Origin: an uncultured Senegalimassilia sp.
GTDB taxonomy: Bacteria > Actinomycetota > Coriobacteriia > Coriobacteriales > Eggerthellaceae
Reading direction: 5' to 3'
Assembly (NCBI GenBank): GCA_937925385.1
Contig: CALEWN010000255.1
Span: 1-12,101, forward strand
DNA length: 12,101 bases
Shown: positions 6,888 through 12,101 of the stretch, piece after piece
Numbering within the stretch: the stretch's first letter is position 1
Layout of the letters: each line of letters starts with the position of its first letter
The notes under the pieces: model-generated
Told to the model about the DNA's origin: nothing
What the model saw: the letters and a program-made list of their open reading frames with translations, nothing else
The model's database searches: none
Position numbers and translations under genes: made by a program

Positions 6888-6914
6888 GCTTACACCAACA
6901 TTCTCGACACTACC
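6888..6914 (-). repeat. Right terminal inverted repeat
   Basis: Read on the minus strand from 6914, this end begins GGTAGTGTCGAG and continues AATGTTGGTGTAAGC, matching the left end at 23 of 27 positions. It starts 100 bases after the transposase stop. Confidence 0.9.
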
Positions 6915-6923
6915 TCGATTGAC
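6915..6923. repeat. Right target-site duplication of the IS256-family element
   Basis: TCGATTGAC, identical to 5375-5383, directly follows the right inverted repeat. Confidence 0.9.
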
Positions 6924-7428
6924 TGAAAAGGGAAGTAGGAAAACGCACAATATGGTGCAGTCGGGAACATCAACCTATAGCGTAATCAGCCATGCCCTTG
7001 CCGAAATGTCCACTAGCCGTAGTGGTATAGCGTCCGTCTATCAATGACCATGCGGACCATAGGCGCTTTCGCATCGAAATCCCGTGATGCATCATTTTCC
7101 AAATTTATGCATAACTAGGGTTTCAAGAGAAAACGTCTATGGATCGGCTCGGGTTCGGATACGACCCATGAAAATTATGCAAGTGCACAAGTAAACTATC
7201 GTGAACCAAAGCAGATGTGAAGGAAAAGTGTAGAAACGCGATGGAAACATAGCTTGAAATTTGTCGTTTGCCCAGTTCACCCTGAAAATTATGTTTTGAG
7301 AAATTTTGGTTGTTGCATTTCATTGTGAAGCATGAGACCGTTGTTTTGCAGTCGGAACGCGCGGTGCGCAACGGGCGTTCCTCTTCTAAGAAGTCCGAAA
7401 ATGCATAAAAGGCATAAGGAGGGTTTTC
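6924..7428 (+). promoter_or_regulatory. Upstream control region of the arcA operon
   Basis: This 505-base A/T-rich stretch holds no gene that I can support. It carries repeated elements: TGAAAATTATG at 7169-7179 and 7283-7293, both preceded by ACCC; the palindrome TTATGCATAA at 7105-7114; and further TGCATAA half-sites at 7175-7181 (inverted) and 7402-7408. TGCAT-type half-sites resemble arginine-repressor boxes of some actinobacteria, so an ArgR-family regulator is a reasonable guess. A weak promoter candidate is TTGCCC (7268-7273) with TATGTT (7290-7295) at 16-base spacing. There is also a hairpin at 7010-7025 (CCACTA/TAGTGG). The exact transcription start is not clear. Confidence 0.45.
7354..7381 (+). 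other. Hairpin in the probable arcA leader
   Basis: GGAACGC (7354-7360) pairs with GCGTTCC (7375-7381) around a G/C-rich loop that can itself pair. TCTTCT follows, not a real T tract. It ends 34 bases before the arcA ribosome site and could affect leader stability or act as a weak attenuator. Confidence 0.4.
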
Positions 7429-8646
7429 ATGGCAGGCGTAAACGTCAAGAGCGAAATCAAGCCCTTGAAGAAGGTTCTGTTGCATCGCCCTGGTAAAGAG
7501 CTGCTGAACCTCACGCCGAACACGCTCGAAGAGCTGCTGTTCGACGACATCCCGTTTCTGAAGGTCGCCCAGGCTGAGCATGACGCTTTCGCTCAGGCGC
7601 TCCGCGACAACGGCGTGGAGGTCGTGTATCTGGAGAACCTCATGGCTGAGGTGCTCGATGCCAATCCGGCTCTGCGTGAGCAGTTCCTGAAGCAGTTCAT
7701 CGAAGAGGCCGGTATCCGTACCGAGCGTTATCAGAAGATCCTCTTCGATTACCTGAACGACAACTATAAGACCAACATCGACTTGGTTCTGAAGTGCATG
7801 GAGGGCGTTAACCTCACCGAGCTGCACACCGACAAGTCCAACTCCTTGGTTGACCTGGTTTCCGAGTCCTCCAAGATGGTCATCGCCCCGATGCCGAACC
7901 TGTACTTCACCCGCGACCCGTTCGCGATGATCGGCAACGGCGTTTCCATCAACCGCATGTACGCCGTTACGCGTAACCGCGAGACCATCTTCGCTGAGTA
8001 CATCTTCACGCATCATCCTGACTTCAAGGATGTTCCGCAGTACTACAGCCGTTACAGCGCATTCCATATCGAGGGCGGCGACATTCTCAACATCAACGAG
8101 CATACGCTGGCCATCGGCATTTCTCAGCGTACCGAGCCCGATGCAATCGATGAGATCGCTCATAACATCTTCAAGGATGAGACCTCCCCGGTCGACACCA
8201 TCCTGGCGTTCAACATCCCGAACAACCGTGCCATGATGCATCTTGACACCGTGTTCACCCAGATCGATGTGGACAAGTTCACCATCCATCCCGGTATCAT
8301 GGGTCCGCTGACCGTCTTCGAGATCACCCCCGAGGGCGAGGGCATCAAGGTCAAGGAGACCTCCGGTACGCTCGAGGAAGTTCTCGAGAAGTACGTGGGC
8401 GTGCCCGTCACGCTGATTCCCTGCGCTGGTGGCGACCGTATCGCCGCCGAGCGCGAGCAGTGGAACGACGGCTCCAACACGCTGTGCATCGCTCCTGGTC
8501 GCGTGGTTGTTTACGAGCGCAACGACGTCACGAACGCGCTGCTGCGCAAGAACAACATCGATGCTATCGAGATTCCCTCTGCAGAGCTGTCCCGCGGTCG
8601 TGGCGGCCCCCGCTGCATGAGCATGCCGATTTGGCGCGAGGACTAG
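7429..8646 (+). CDS. arcA: Arginine deiminase
   Basis: ArcA hydrolyses arginine to citrulline and ammonia, the first step of the arginine deiminase pathway in the cytoplasm. The 405-residue length is typical. The catalytic residues of the guanidino-modifying fold are present: Asp163 (YFTRDPF), His213 and Glu215 (FHIEGGD), His271 and Asp273 (MMHLDT), and the nucleophile Cys396 in RGRGGPRCMSMP. The start has an ideal ribosome site, AAGGAGG at 7416-7422, six bases before the ATG. Codons are strongly biased (AAG, GAG, CTG, CGC/CGT only for Arg), a sign of high expression. It is the first gene of arcA-arcB-arcC. Long open frames on the opposite strand are by-products of this codon bias. Confidence 0.98.
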   Translation: MAGVNVKSEIKPLKKVLLHRPGKELLNLTPNTLEELLFDDIPFLKVAQAEHDAFAQALRDNGVEVVYLENLMAEVLDANPALREQFLKQFIEEAGIRTERYQKILFDYLNDNYKTNIDLVLKCMEGVNLTELHTDKSNSLVDLVSESSKMVIAPMPNLYFTRDPFAMIGNGVSINRMYAVTRNRETIFAEYIFTHHPDFKDVPQYYSRYSAFHIEGGDILNINEHTLAIGISQRTEPDAIDEIAHNIFKDETSPVDTILAFNIPNNRAMMHLDTVFTQIDVDKFTIHPGIMGPLTVFEITPEGEGIKVKETSGTLEEVLEKYVGVPVTLIPCAGGDRIAAEREQWNDGSNTLCIAPGRVVVYERNDVTNALLRKNNIDAIEIPSAELSRGRGGPRCMSMPIWRED

Positions 8647-8676
8647 ATTTCTCGCTGCACAGAGCGCATAATCGTA

Positions 8677-8758
8677 GTATCCCTTTTTGGGGTACGCATC
8701 CTGAGAAATCAGGAACCCATGTTAGGTTTTTCCCGGAGCGCGTGAAAGCGCGTTCCGG
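8677..8758 (+). other. Three consecutive hairpins between arcA and arcB
   Basis: The spacer can fold into three separate stems: GTATCCC (8677-8683) with GGGGTAC (8689-8695); CCTGA (8700-8704) with TCAGG (8709-8713) closed by a GAAA loop; and CCGGAGCGCG (8733-8742) with CGCGTTCCGG (8749-8758). None is followed by a T tract, so these look more like RNA stability or processing elements than terminators. Confidence 0.55.
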
Positions 8759-8771
8759 TAGAAACAGCAGG

Positions 8772-8801
8772 CTGAAACTTGGCGCGGCCTGCATTTATAA
8801 G
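8772..8801 (+). promoter_or_regulatory. Possible internal promoter before arcB
   Basis: CTGAAA (8772-8777) and TATAAG (8796-8801) are separated by 18 bases and lie 33 bases before the arcB ATG. The match is moderate, so this is only a candidate. Confidence 0.3.
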
Positions 8802-8833
8802 TTCTTGTTAACTTGCTATCGAAAGGAATTACC

Positions 8834-9829
8834 ATGCCTGTAAGCCTGAGCGGTCGTCATTTCCTGCGTCTCCTGGACTTCTCCACCGAGGAGATCGAGT
8901 ACCTGCTCAAGCTTTCCAAGAACTTCAAGGACATGAAGCGTGCGGGCGTTCCGCATCGTTACCTTGAGGGCAAGAACATCGTTCTGCTGTTCCAGAAGAC
9001 CTCCACGCGTACCCGCTGCGCATTCGAGGTTGGCGCTATGGACCTGGGCATGGGCGTGACCTACCTGGATCCCAACAGCTCCCAGATGGGCAAGAAGGAG
9101 TCCATCGAGGACACCGCTCGCGTGCTCGGCCGCTTCTATGACGGCATCGAGTTCCGCGGCTTCGCTCAGACCGACGTCGAGGAGCTGGCTGCCAACGCTG
9201 GCGTGCCGGTTTGGAATGGCCTGACCACCGAGTGGCATCCCACCCAGATGCTGGCTGACGTTCTCACCATGCAGGAGAACTTCAACTACGATCTGAAGGG
9301 CCGCACCGTCGTCTTCATGGCTGACGCCGCCAACAACGTTGCCCGTTCCATGATGGTCGTTTGCGCCAAGCTCGGCATGAACTTCGTCGCTTGCGCCCCC
9401 GAGACCAACTGGCCTGAGGCCGAGCTGGTCGAGGAGTGCCGTGCCATCGCCGCTGAGCATGGTGCCACCGTCAAGCTGACCGCTGACGTGAAGGAAGGCT
9501 GCACCGGCGCCGACGTCATCTACGCTGACGTGTGGGTGTCCATGGGCGAGCCCGACGAGGTCTGGGGCGAGCGCATCAAGAACCTCGAGCCGTACCGCGT
9601 GACCAAGGAGGTCATGGGCTACGCTAAGGAGGACGCTATCTTCCTGCACTGCCTGCCCAGCTTCCATGACACCAACACCACCATCGGTGCTCAGAAGGCC
9701 GAGCAGTTCGGCATCACCGAGATGGAAGTTGCTGACGACGTCTTCGAGTCCAAGCAGTCCAAGGTCTTCGACGAGGCCGAGAACCGCATGCACACCATCA
9801 AGGCTGTCATGTACGCAACCCTGAGCTAA
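8834..9829 (+). CDS. arcB: Ornithine carbamoyltransferase (catabolic role inferred)
   Basis: This 331-residue enzyme interconverts citrulline plus phosphate with ornithine plus carbamoyl phosphate. Between arcA and arcC it most likely runs in the catabolic direction. Family motifs are present: the carbamoyl-phosphate loop STRTR (57-61), HPTQ (135-138), the SMG loop (236-238) and HCLP (272-275) with Cys273 at the ornithine site. The ATG at 8834 follows AAAGGAA (8822-8828); a TTG at 8813 in the same frame lies upstream of that ribosome site and is rejected. Codon bias is as strong as in arcA. Sequence alone does not separate arcB from argF; a biosynthetic role, if the cell makes arginine, cannot be excluded. 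Confidence 0.95.
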   Translation: MPVSLSGRHFLRLLDFSTEEIEYLLKLSKNFKDMKRAGVPHRYLEGKNIVLLFQKTSTRTRCAFEVGAMDLGMGVTYLDPNSSQMGKKESIEDTARVLGRFYDGIEFRGFAQTDVEELAANAGVPVWNGLTTEWHPTQMLADVLTMQENFNYDLKGRTVVFMADAANNVARSMMVVCAKLGMNFVACAPETNWPEAELVEECRAIAAEHGATVKLTADVKEGCTGADVIYADVWVSMGEPDEVWGERIKNLEPYRVTKEVMGYAKEDAIFLHCLPSFHDTNTTIGAQKAEQFGITEMEVADDVFESKQSKVFDEAENRMHTIKAVMYATLS

Positions 9830-9850
9830 GTCTCTAGGTTCTACACTCAC

Positions 9851-9879
9851 CGTTGCGCCGCCCCAGTGGCGGCGCAACG
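9851..9879 (+). other. 12-bp perfect hairpin after arcB
   Basis: CGTTGCGCCGCC (9851-9862) pairs perfectly with GGCGGCGCAACG (9868-9879) around a 5-base loop, 21 bases after the arcB stop. There is no T tract behind it, so it may protect the 3' end of an arcAB message or slow the polymerase rather than stop it. Confidence 0.6.
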
Positions 9880-9898
9880 AATTGCATCGAAATCCCTT

Positions 9899-9946
9899 GC
9901 CAACCTATGACGATTTTTCGTCCCATTTCAATGGGTTGGCTTTTTT
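9899..9946 (+). terminator. Terminator-like fold directly before arcC
   Basis: GCCAACC (9899-9905) pairs with GGTTGGC (9934-9940), followed at once by TTTTTT (9941-9946). Inside are a small hairpin GACGA/TCGTC (9909-9922) and an overlapping alternative CCCAT/ATGGG pairing (9922-9935). The T tract ends 9 bases before the arcC ribosome site. It fits an intrinsic terminator or attenuator that lets only part of the transcripts reach arcC. The T tract can also pair with the A run at 9953-9958 beside the ribosome site. Confidence 0.65.
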
Positions 9947-9967
9947 ATTCCCAAAAAGGAGGCAATC

Positions 9968-10921
9968 ATGCCCTACGCAAAAGGTGAAGGTCCTTCCGTA
10001 GTCATCGCCCTCGGCGGCAACGCTCTCGGCAACAGCCCGCAGGAGCAGCTCGAGCTGGTGAAGAACACCGCAAAGCACATCGTCGACATGATCGCCGATG
10101 GCGTGAACGTCGTCGTGTCCCACGGCAACGGCCCCCAGGTCGGCATGATCAACAACGCTTTCGCCTACGCCGCCGCCAACGACGGCAAGACCCCGGAGAT
10201 GCCTTTCCCCGAGGCCGGCGCAATGTCCCAGGGCTACATCGGCTACCAGCTGTCCCAGGCGATCCTGAACGACCTGAAGGCCCGCGGCATCGACCGCTCC
10301 GTCGCCAACGTCATCACCCAGACCGTCGTGAACCCCGAGGATCCGGCGTTCCAGAACCCCACCAAGCCCGTCGGCGCCTTCATGACCGAAGAAGAGGCCA
10401 AGGCCAAGGCCGCTGAGACCGGCTGGACCTTCAAGGAGGACGCCGGCCGCGGTTGGCGCCAGGTCGTCGCCTCCCCGAAGCCCGAGCGCATCGTCGAGTT
10501 CGACGCCGTGAAGGACCTCATGGACAACGGCTACATCGTCGTGTCCACCGGTGGCGGCGGCGTGCCGGTCTTCGAGACCGACAAGGGCTACGAGGGCGTT
10601 CCCGCCGTCATCGACAAGGACCGCTCCTCCGCTAAGCTGGCCGCCGACTTCGGCGCCGACATGCTGGTCATCCTGACCGCCGTCGAGAAGGTCTGCATCA
10701 ACTTTAACAAGCCCGACCAGGAAGAGCTGTCCACGATGACCGTGGCCGAGGCTCGCGAGTACATCGCCCAGGGCCAGTTCGCCCCCGGCTCCATGCTGCC
10801 CAAGGTCGAGGCCTGCATCGAGTACGTCGAGGCTTTCCCGAAGGGCAAGGCTCTCATCACCTCCCTCGAGTGCGCCGCTGCCGGCCTCGAGGGCAAGACG
10901 GGCACCGTCATCACCGCTTAA
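9968..10921 (+). CDS. arcC: Carbamate kinase
   Basis: ArcC transfers phosphate from carbamoyl phosphate to ADP, giving ATP, ammonia and CO2, the energy-yielding step of the pathway. The 317-residue length is normal. Amino-acid-kinase-fold motifs are present: IALGGNAL (13-20), VSHGNGPQVG, the AMSQGYIGYQL segment, STGGGGVPV and AVIDKDRSSAKLA with Lys217. The ribosome site AAGGAGG (9956-9962) is five bases before the ATG. Codons are even more C-ending than in arcA, in line with high expression. It is the last gene of the operon seen here. No arcD-type arginine/ornithine antiporter follows. Confidence 0.97.
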   Translation: MPYAKGEGPSVVIALGGNALGNSPQEQLELVKNTAKHIVDMIADGVNVVVSHGNGPQVGMINNAFAYAAANDGKTPEMPFPEAGAMSQGYIGYQLSQAILNDLKARGIDRSVANVITQTVVNPEDPAFQNPTKPVGAFMTEEEAKAKAAETGWTFKEDAGRGWRQVVASPKPERIVEFDAVKDLMDNGYIVVSTGGGGVPVFETDKGYEGVPAVIDKDRSSAKLAADFGADMLVILTAVEKVCINFNKPDQEELSTMTVAEAREYIAQGQFAPGSMLPKVEACIEYVEAFPKGKALITSLECAAAGLEGKTGTVITA

Positions 10922-11198
10922 TCGGTTGTACGGTGGTGTTTGCTGTGTCTCTCTGGAATCGCGATGTAGCGTTTTCGGTACAGCAGACATTGAAAATCGC
11001 TTAGGTTATTCGTCCCTGACCCGCCTAAAACGGATGCAGGATCATGACCAGGCTGTTTTCAATCCGTTTGGTTATCTTCGCCCTATGGTTGCGAATGATA
11101 ACCAGCACAAGCTTACTCGCGACAGTGCGTGCGCATGCGCTGTCGCACCTCCTAAAGCCTTTGCCTTTGTTCAAGATTTGATCTTTGGGCAAGGCCCG
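10922..11198. other. Structured spacer between arcC and the argS terminator region
   Basis: No gene is supported here; a TTG-started frame of 124 codons (10926-11300) has no ribosome site and runs through the terminator hairpin. Several inverted repeats follow one another: AAACGGAT (11028-11035) with ATCCGTTT (11062-11069); TGGTTATC (11069-11076) with GATAACCA (11097-11104); and an 11-bp stem with two G-T pairs, GCGACAGTGCG (11119-11129) with TGCGCTGTCGC (11136-11146). This could be a structured RNA or the 3' untranslated region of the arc message. I do not recognise a known RNA family. Confidence 0.45.
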
Positions 11199-11240
11199 AA
11201 AGCTCCCTCGCATATGCGGGGGAGCTTTTGGTTTTCGGTT
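11199..11240 (+). terminator. Strong terminator between the arc operon and argS
   Basis: A stem of up to 14 bp, AAAGCTCCCTCGCA (11199-11212) with TGCGGGGGAGCTTT (11215-11228) including one G-T pair, is followed by TGGTTTTCGGTTT. It probably ends the arc transcript. Confidence 0.8.
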
Positions 11241-11286
11241 TACCGATGTTGCATAGTGACCGTTTATCGGTTTCTTGCGACAAGCA

Positions 11287-11295
11287 TGGTAAGAT
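11287..11295 (+). promoter_or_regulatory. Extended -10 promoter of argS
   Basis: TGGTAAGAT is an extended -10 element 44 bases before the argS ATG, downstream of the arc terminator. No clear -35 is seen. It suggests that argS has its own promoter. Confidence 0.5.
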
Positions 11296-11339
11296 GGTGA
11301 ACTATGTATTCGGTGCTAGCTTAAGGAAGTTTTATCACA

Positions 11340-12101
11340 ATGCAAATTCGCGAAGAATTGGAAAACCTCATTGCGGCTTCTATCGCCGCTGCTTGTGAAG
11401 ACGCGACGCTGGAGCTGGCCGAGCGTCCTGCTCCGGCACTTGAGCGTCCTCGCGACCTGTCCAATGGCGATTGGGCTTCGACCGTTGCCATGCGTACGGC
11501 AAAGCTGGCCCACAAAAATCCGCGCGAGATCGCGCAGATCATCGTTGATCATCTTCCGGAAAACAACATGATCGCCTCTGTTGAGATTGCCGGTCCTGGT
11601 TTCATCAACATCAAATTGGCGCCGTCCGCCTTCCAGTCGGTTGCAGCTCGTGTTCGTGCTGAGCGCTTCGATTTCGGCAAGGGTACGTTGCCCGATGATG
11701 TTCCTCACAACGTCAACCTTGAATACGTGTCCGCTAACCCGACGGGCCCGATGCATGTCGGTCATGGCCGCTGGGCAACGCTCGGTGACGCTATCGCTCG
11801 CGTGATGCGCCATGCAGGTTACCAGGTTTCCGAGGAATACTACATCAACGACCATGGCGTTCAGATGGATGTGTTCGGCAATTCCGTTTCCGTTCGCTAT
11901 ATGCAGCTGCTCGGACACGATGTCGAGATGCCTGAGAAGTGCTACGGCGGTGGGTATGTAAAAGACATTGCCCAGGGCATCATTGATCGAGATGGCAATA
12001 AGTGGGAGAGCGTGAGCGATCAGGAGCGCATGGAAGCTTTCCGTGAAATCGCCTACCAGGAGATGCTCGATCTTGCTCGTGATACGCTCACCGGTTTTGG
12101 A
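11340..12101 (+). CDS. argS: Arginyl-tRNA synthetase, N-terminal 254 codons
   Basis: ArgS charges tRNA(Arg) with arginine. The window holds exactly 254 codons from the ATG; the gene continues past the right edge, and family members usually have about 550-590 residues. An N-terminal additional domain (about 1-105) is followed by the class I core starting NVNLEYVSANPTGPMHVGH, with the HIGH-type motif as HVGH at 139-142, and the YYINDHGVQMDVFG segment. The start is preceded by AAGGAAG (11323-11329). It lies 418 bases after arcC and behind a terminator, so it is probably a separate unit despite the shared arginine theme. Confidence 0.97.
   Translation, partial: MQIREELENLIAASIAAACEDATLELAERPAPALERPRDLSNGDWASTVAMRTAKLAHKNPREIAQIIVDHLPENNMIASVEIAGPGFINIKLAPSAFQSVAARVRAERFDFGKGTLPDDVPHNVNLEYVSANPTGPMHVGHGRWATLGDAIARVMRHAGYQVSEEYYINDHGVQMDVFGNSVSVRYMQLLGHDVEMPEKCYGGGYVKDIAQGIIDRDGNKWESVSDQERMEAFREIAYQEMLDLARDTLTGFG

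Larger units (their letters stand above)
5384..6914. mobile_element. Complete IS256-family insertion sequence, 1531 bp
   Basis: The element is delimited by imperfect 27-bp terminal inverted repeats (23 of 27 identical) and a perfect 9-bp target duplication. It carries one transposase gene on the plus strand with about 120 bases of left and 127 bases of right noncoding end. The inner part of each repeat (TTGGTGTAAGC) has the GTGTAA core usual at IS256-family ends. Removing the element and one duplication copy joins 5383 to 6924 and restores a plain intergenic sequence between tRNA-Arg and arcA. Intact frame, ends and duplication suggest a fairly recent insertion that may still be active. Confidence 0.92.

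Noticed and set aside
7123..8289. Long open frame on the strand opposite arcA (388 codons)
   Set aside because: It mirrors the biased codons of arcA, spans its promoter region, and has no recognisable motif or ribosome site.
8816..9877. Long open frame on the strand opposite arcB (353 codons)
   Set aside because: Codon-bias shadow of a well-supported gene; the low-complexity product rich in G, L, D, V and H has no domain I recognise.
9905..10990. Long open frame on the strand opposite arcC (361 codons)
   Set aside because: Same reason as for arcA and arcB; it also runs through the terminator-like fold before arcC.
10926..11300. 124-codon plus-strand frame between arcC and argS
   Set aside because: It starts with TTG five bases after the arcC stop without a ribosome site, crosses the terminator hairpin and has no recognisable motif.

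Overview
This window looks like a chromosomal segment of an anaerobic actinobacterium of the class Coriobacteriia (Eggerthellaceae-like; Slackia, Eggerthella and relatives). The inference rests on the moderately high-GC coding sequence, the strong bias of the arginine genes toward G/C-ending codons, the actinobacterial style of the cell-wall and tRNA genes, and a complete arginine deiminase operon, a known major energy route in this group. No 16S or other taxonomic marker is present, so the genus is open.

Layout. Bases 1-138 hold the 3' end of the tmRNA gene (ssrA) and its terminator. A 338-base spacer leads to a membrane-anchored L,D-transpeptidase (477-2111), which converges on a minus-strand YbaK-type Cys-tRNA(Pro) deacylase (2382-2867). 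Divergent from ybaK is a plus-strand run: glutamate racemase murI (2982-3851), ITP/XTP pyrophosphatase rdgB (3883-4485), then tRNA-Pro(TGG) and tRNA-Gly(TCC) with a shared terminator. A gene-poor stretch (4720-5065) ends at a minus-strand tRNA-Arg(TCT) with its own terminator and promoter.

A complete IS256-family insertion sequence follows (5384-6914). Its 427-aa transposase, 27-bp imperfect terminal inverted repeats and a perfect 9-bp target duplication (TCGATTGAC) can all be read directly. It sits in the spacer between tRNA-Arg and the arginine operon, about 500 bases upstream of arcA.

The right half is arginine metabolism: arcA (arginine deiminase), arcB/argF (ornithine carbamoyltransferase) and arcC (carbamate kinase), all on the plus strand with strong ribosome binding sites and highly biased codons. 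Together they convert arginine to ornithine, ammonia and CO2 with one ATP made per arginine. No arginine/ornithine antiporter gene is in the window. After a structured 418-base spacer with a strong terminator, argS (arginyl-tRNA synthetase, first 254 codons) begins and runs off the right edge.

The genes themselves are of known families. The features worth a second look lie between them: hairpin-rich spacers inside the arc operon, including a terminator-like fold directly before the arcC ribosome binding site; repeated TGCATAA and TGAAAATTATG elements upstream of arcA; a structured spacer before argS; a possibly leaderless murI; and short direct repeats just after the tmRNA and tRNA-Gly terminators that may be integrase-site remnants. 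I do not see convincing evidence for a wholly new gene system.
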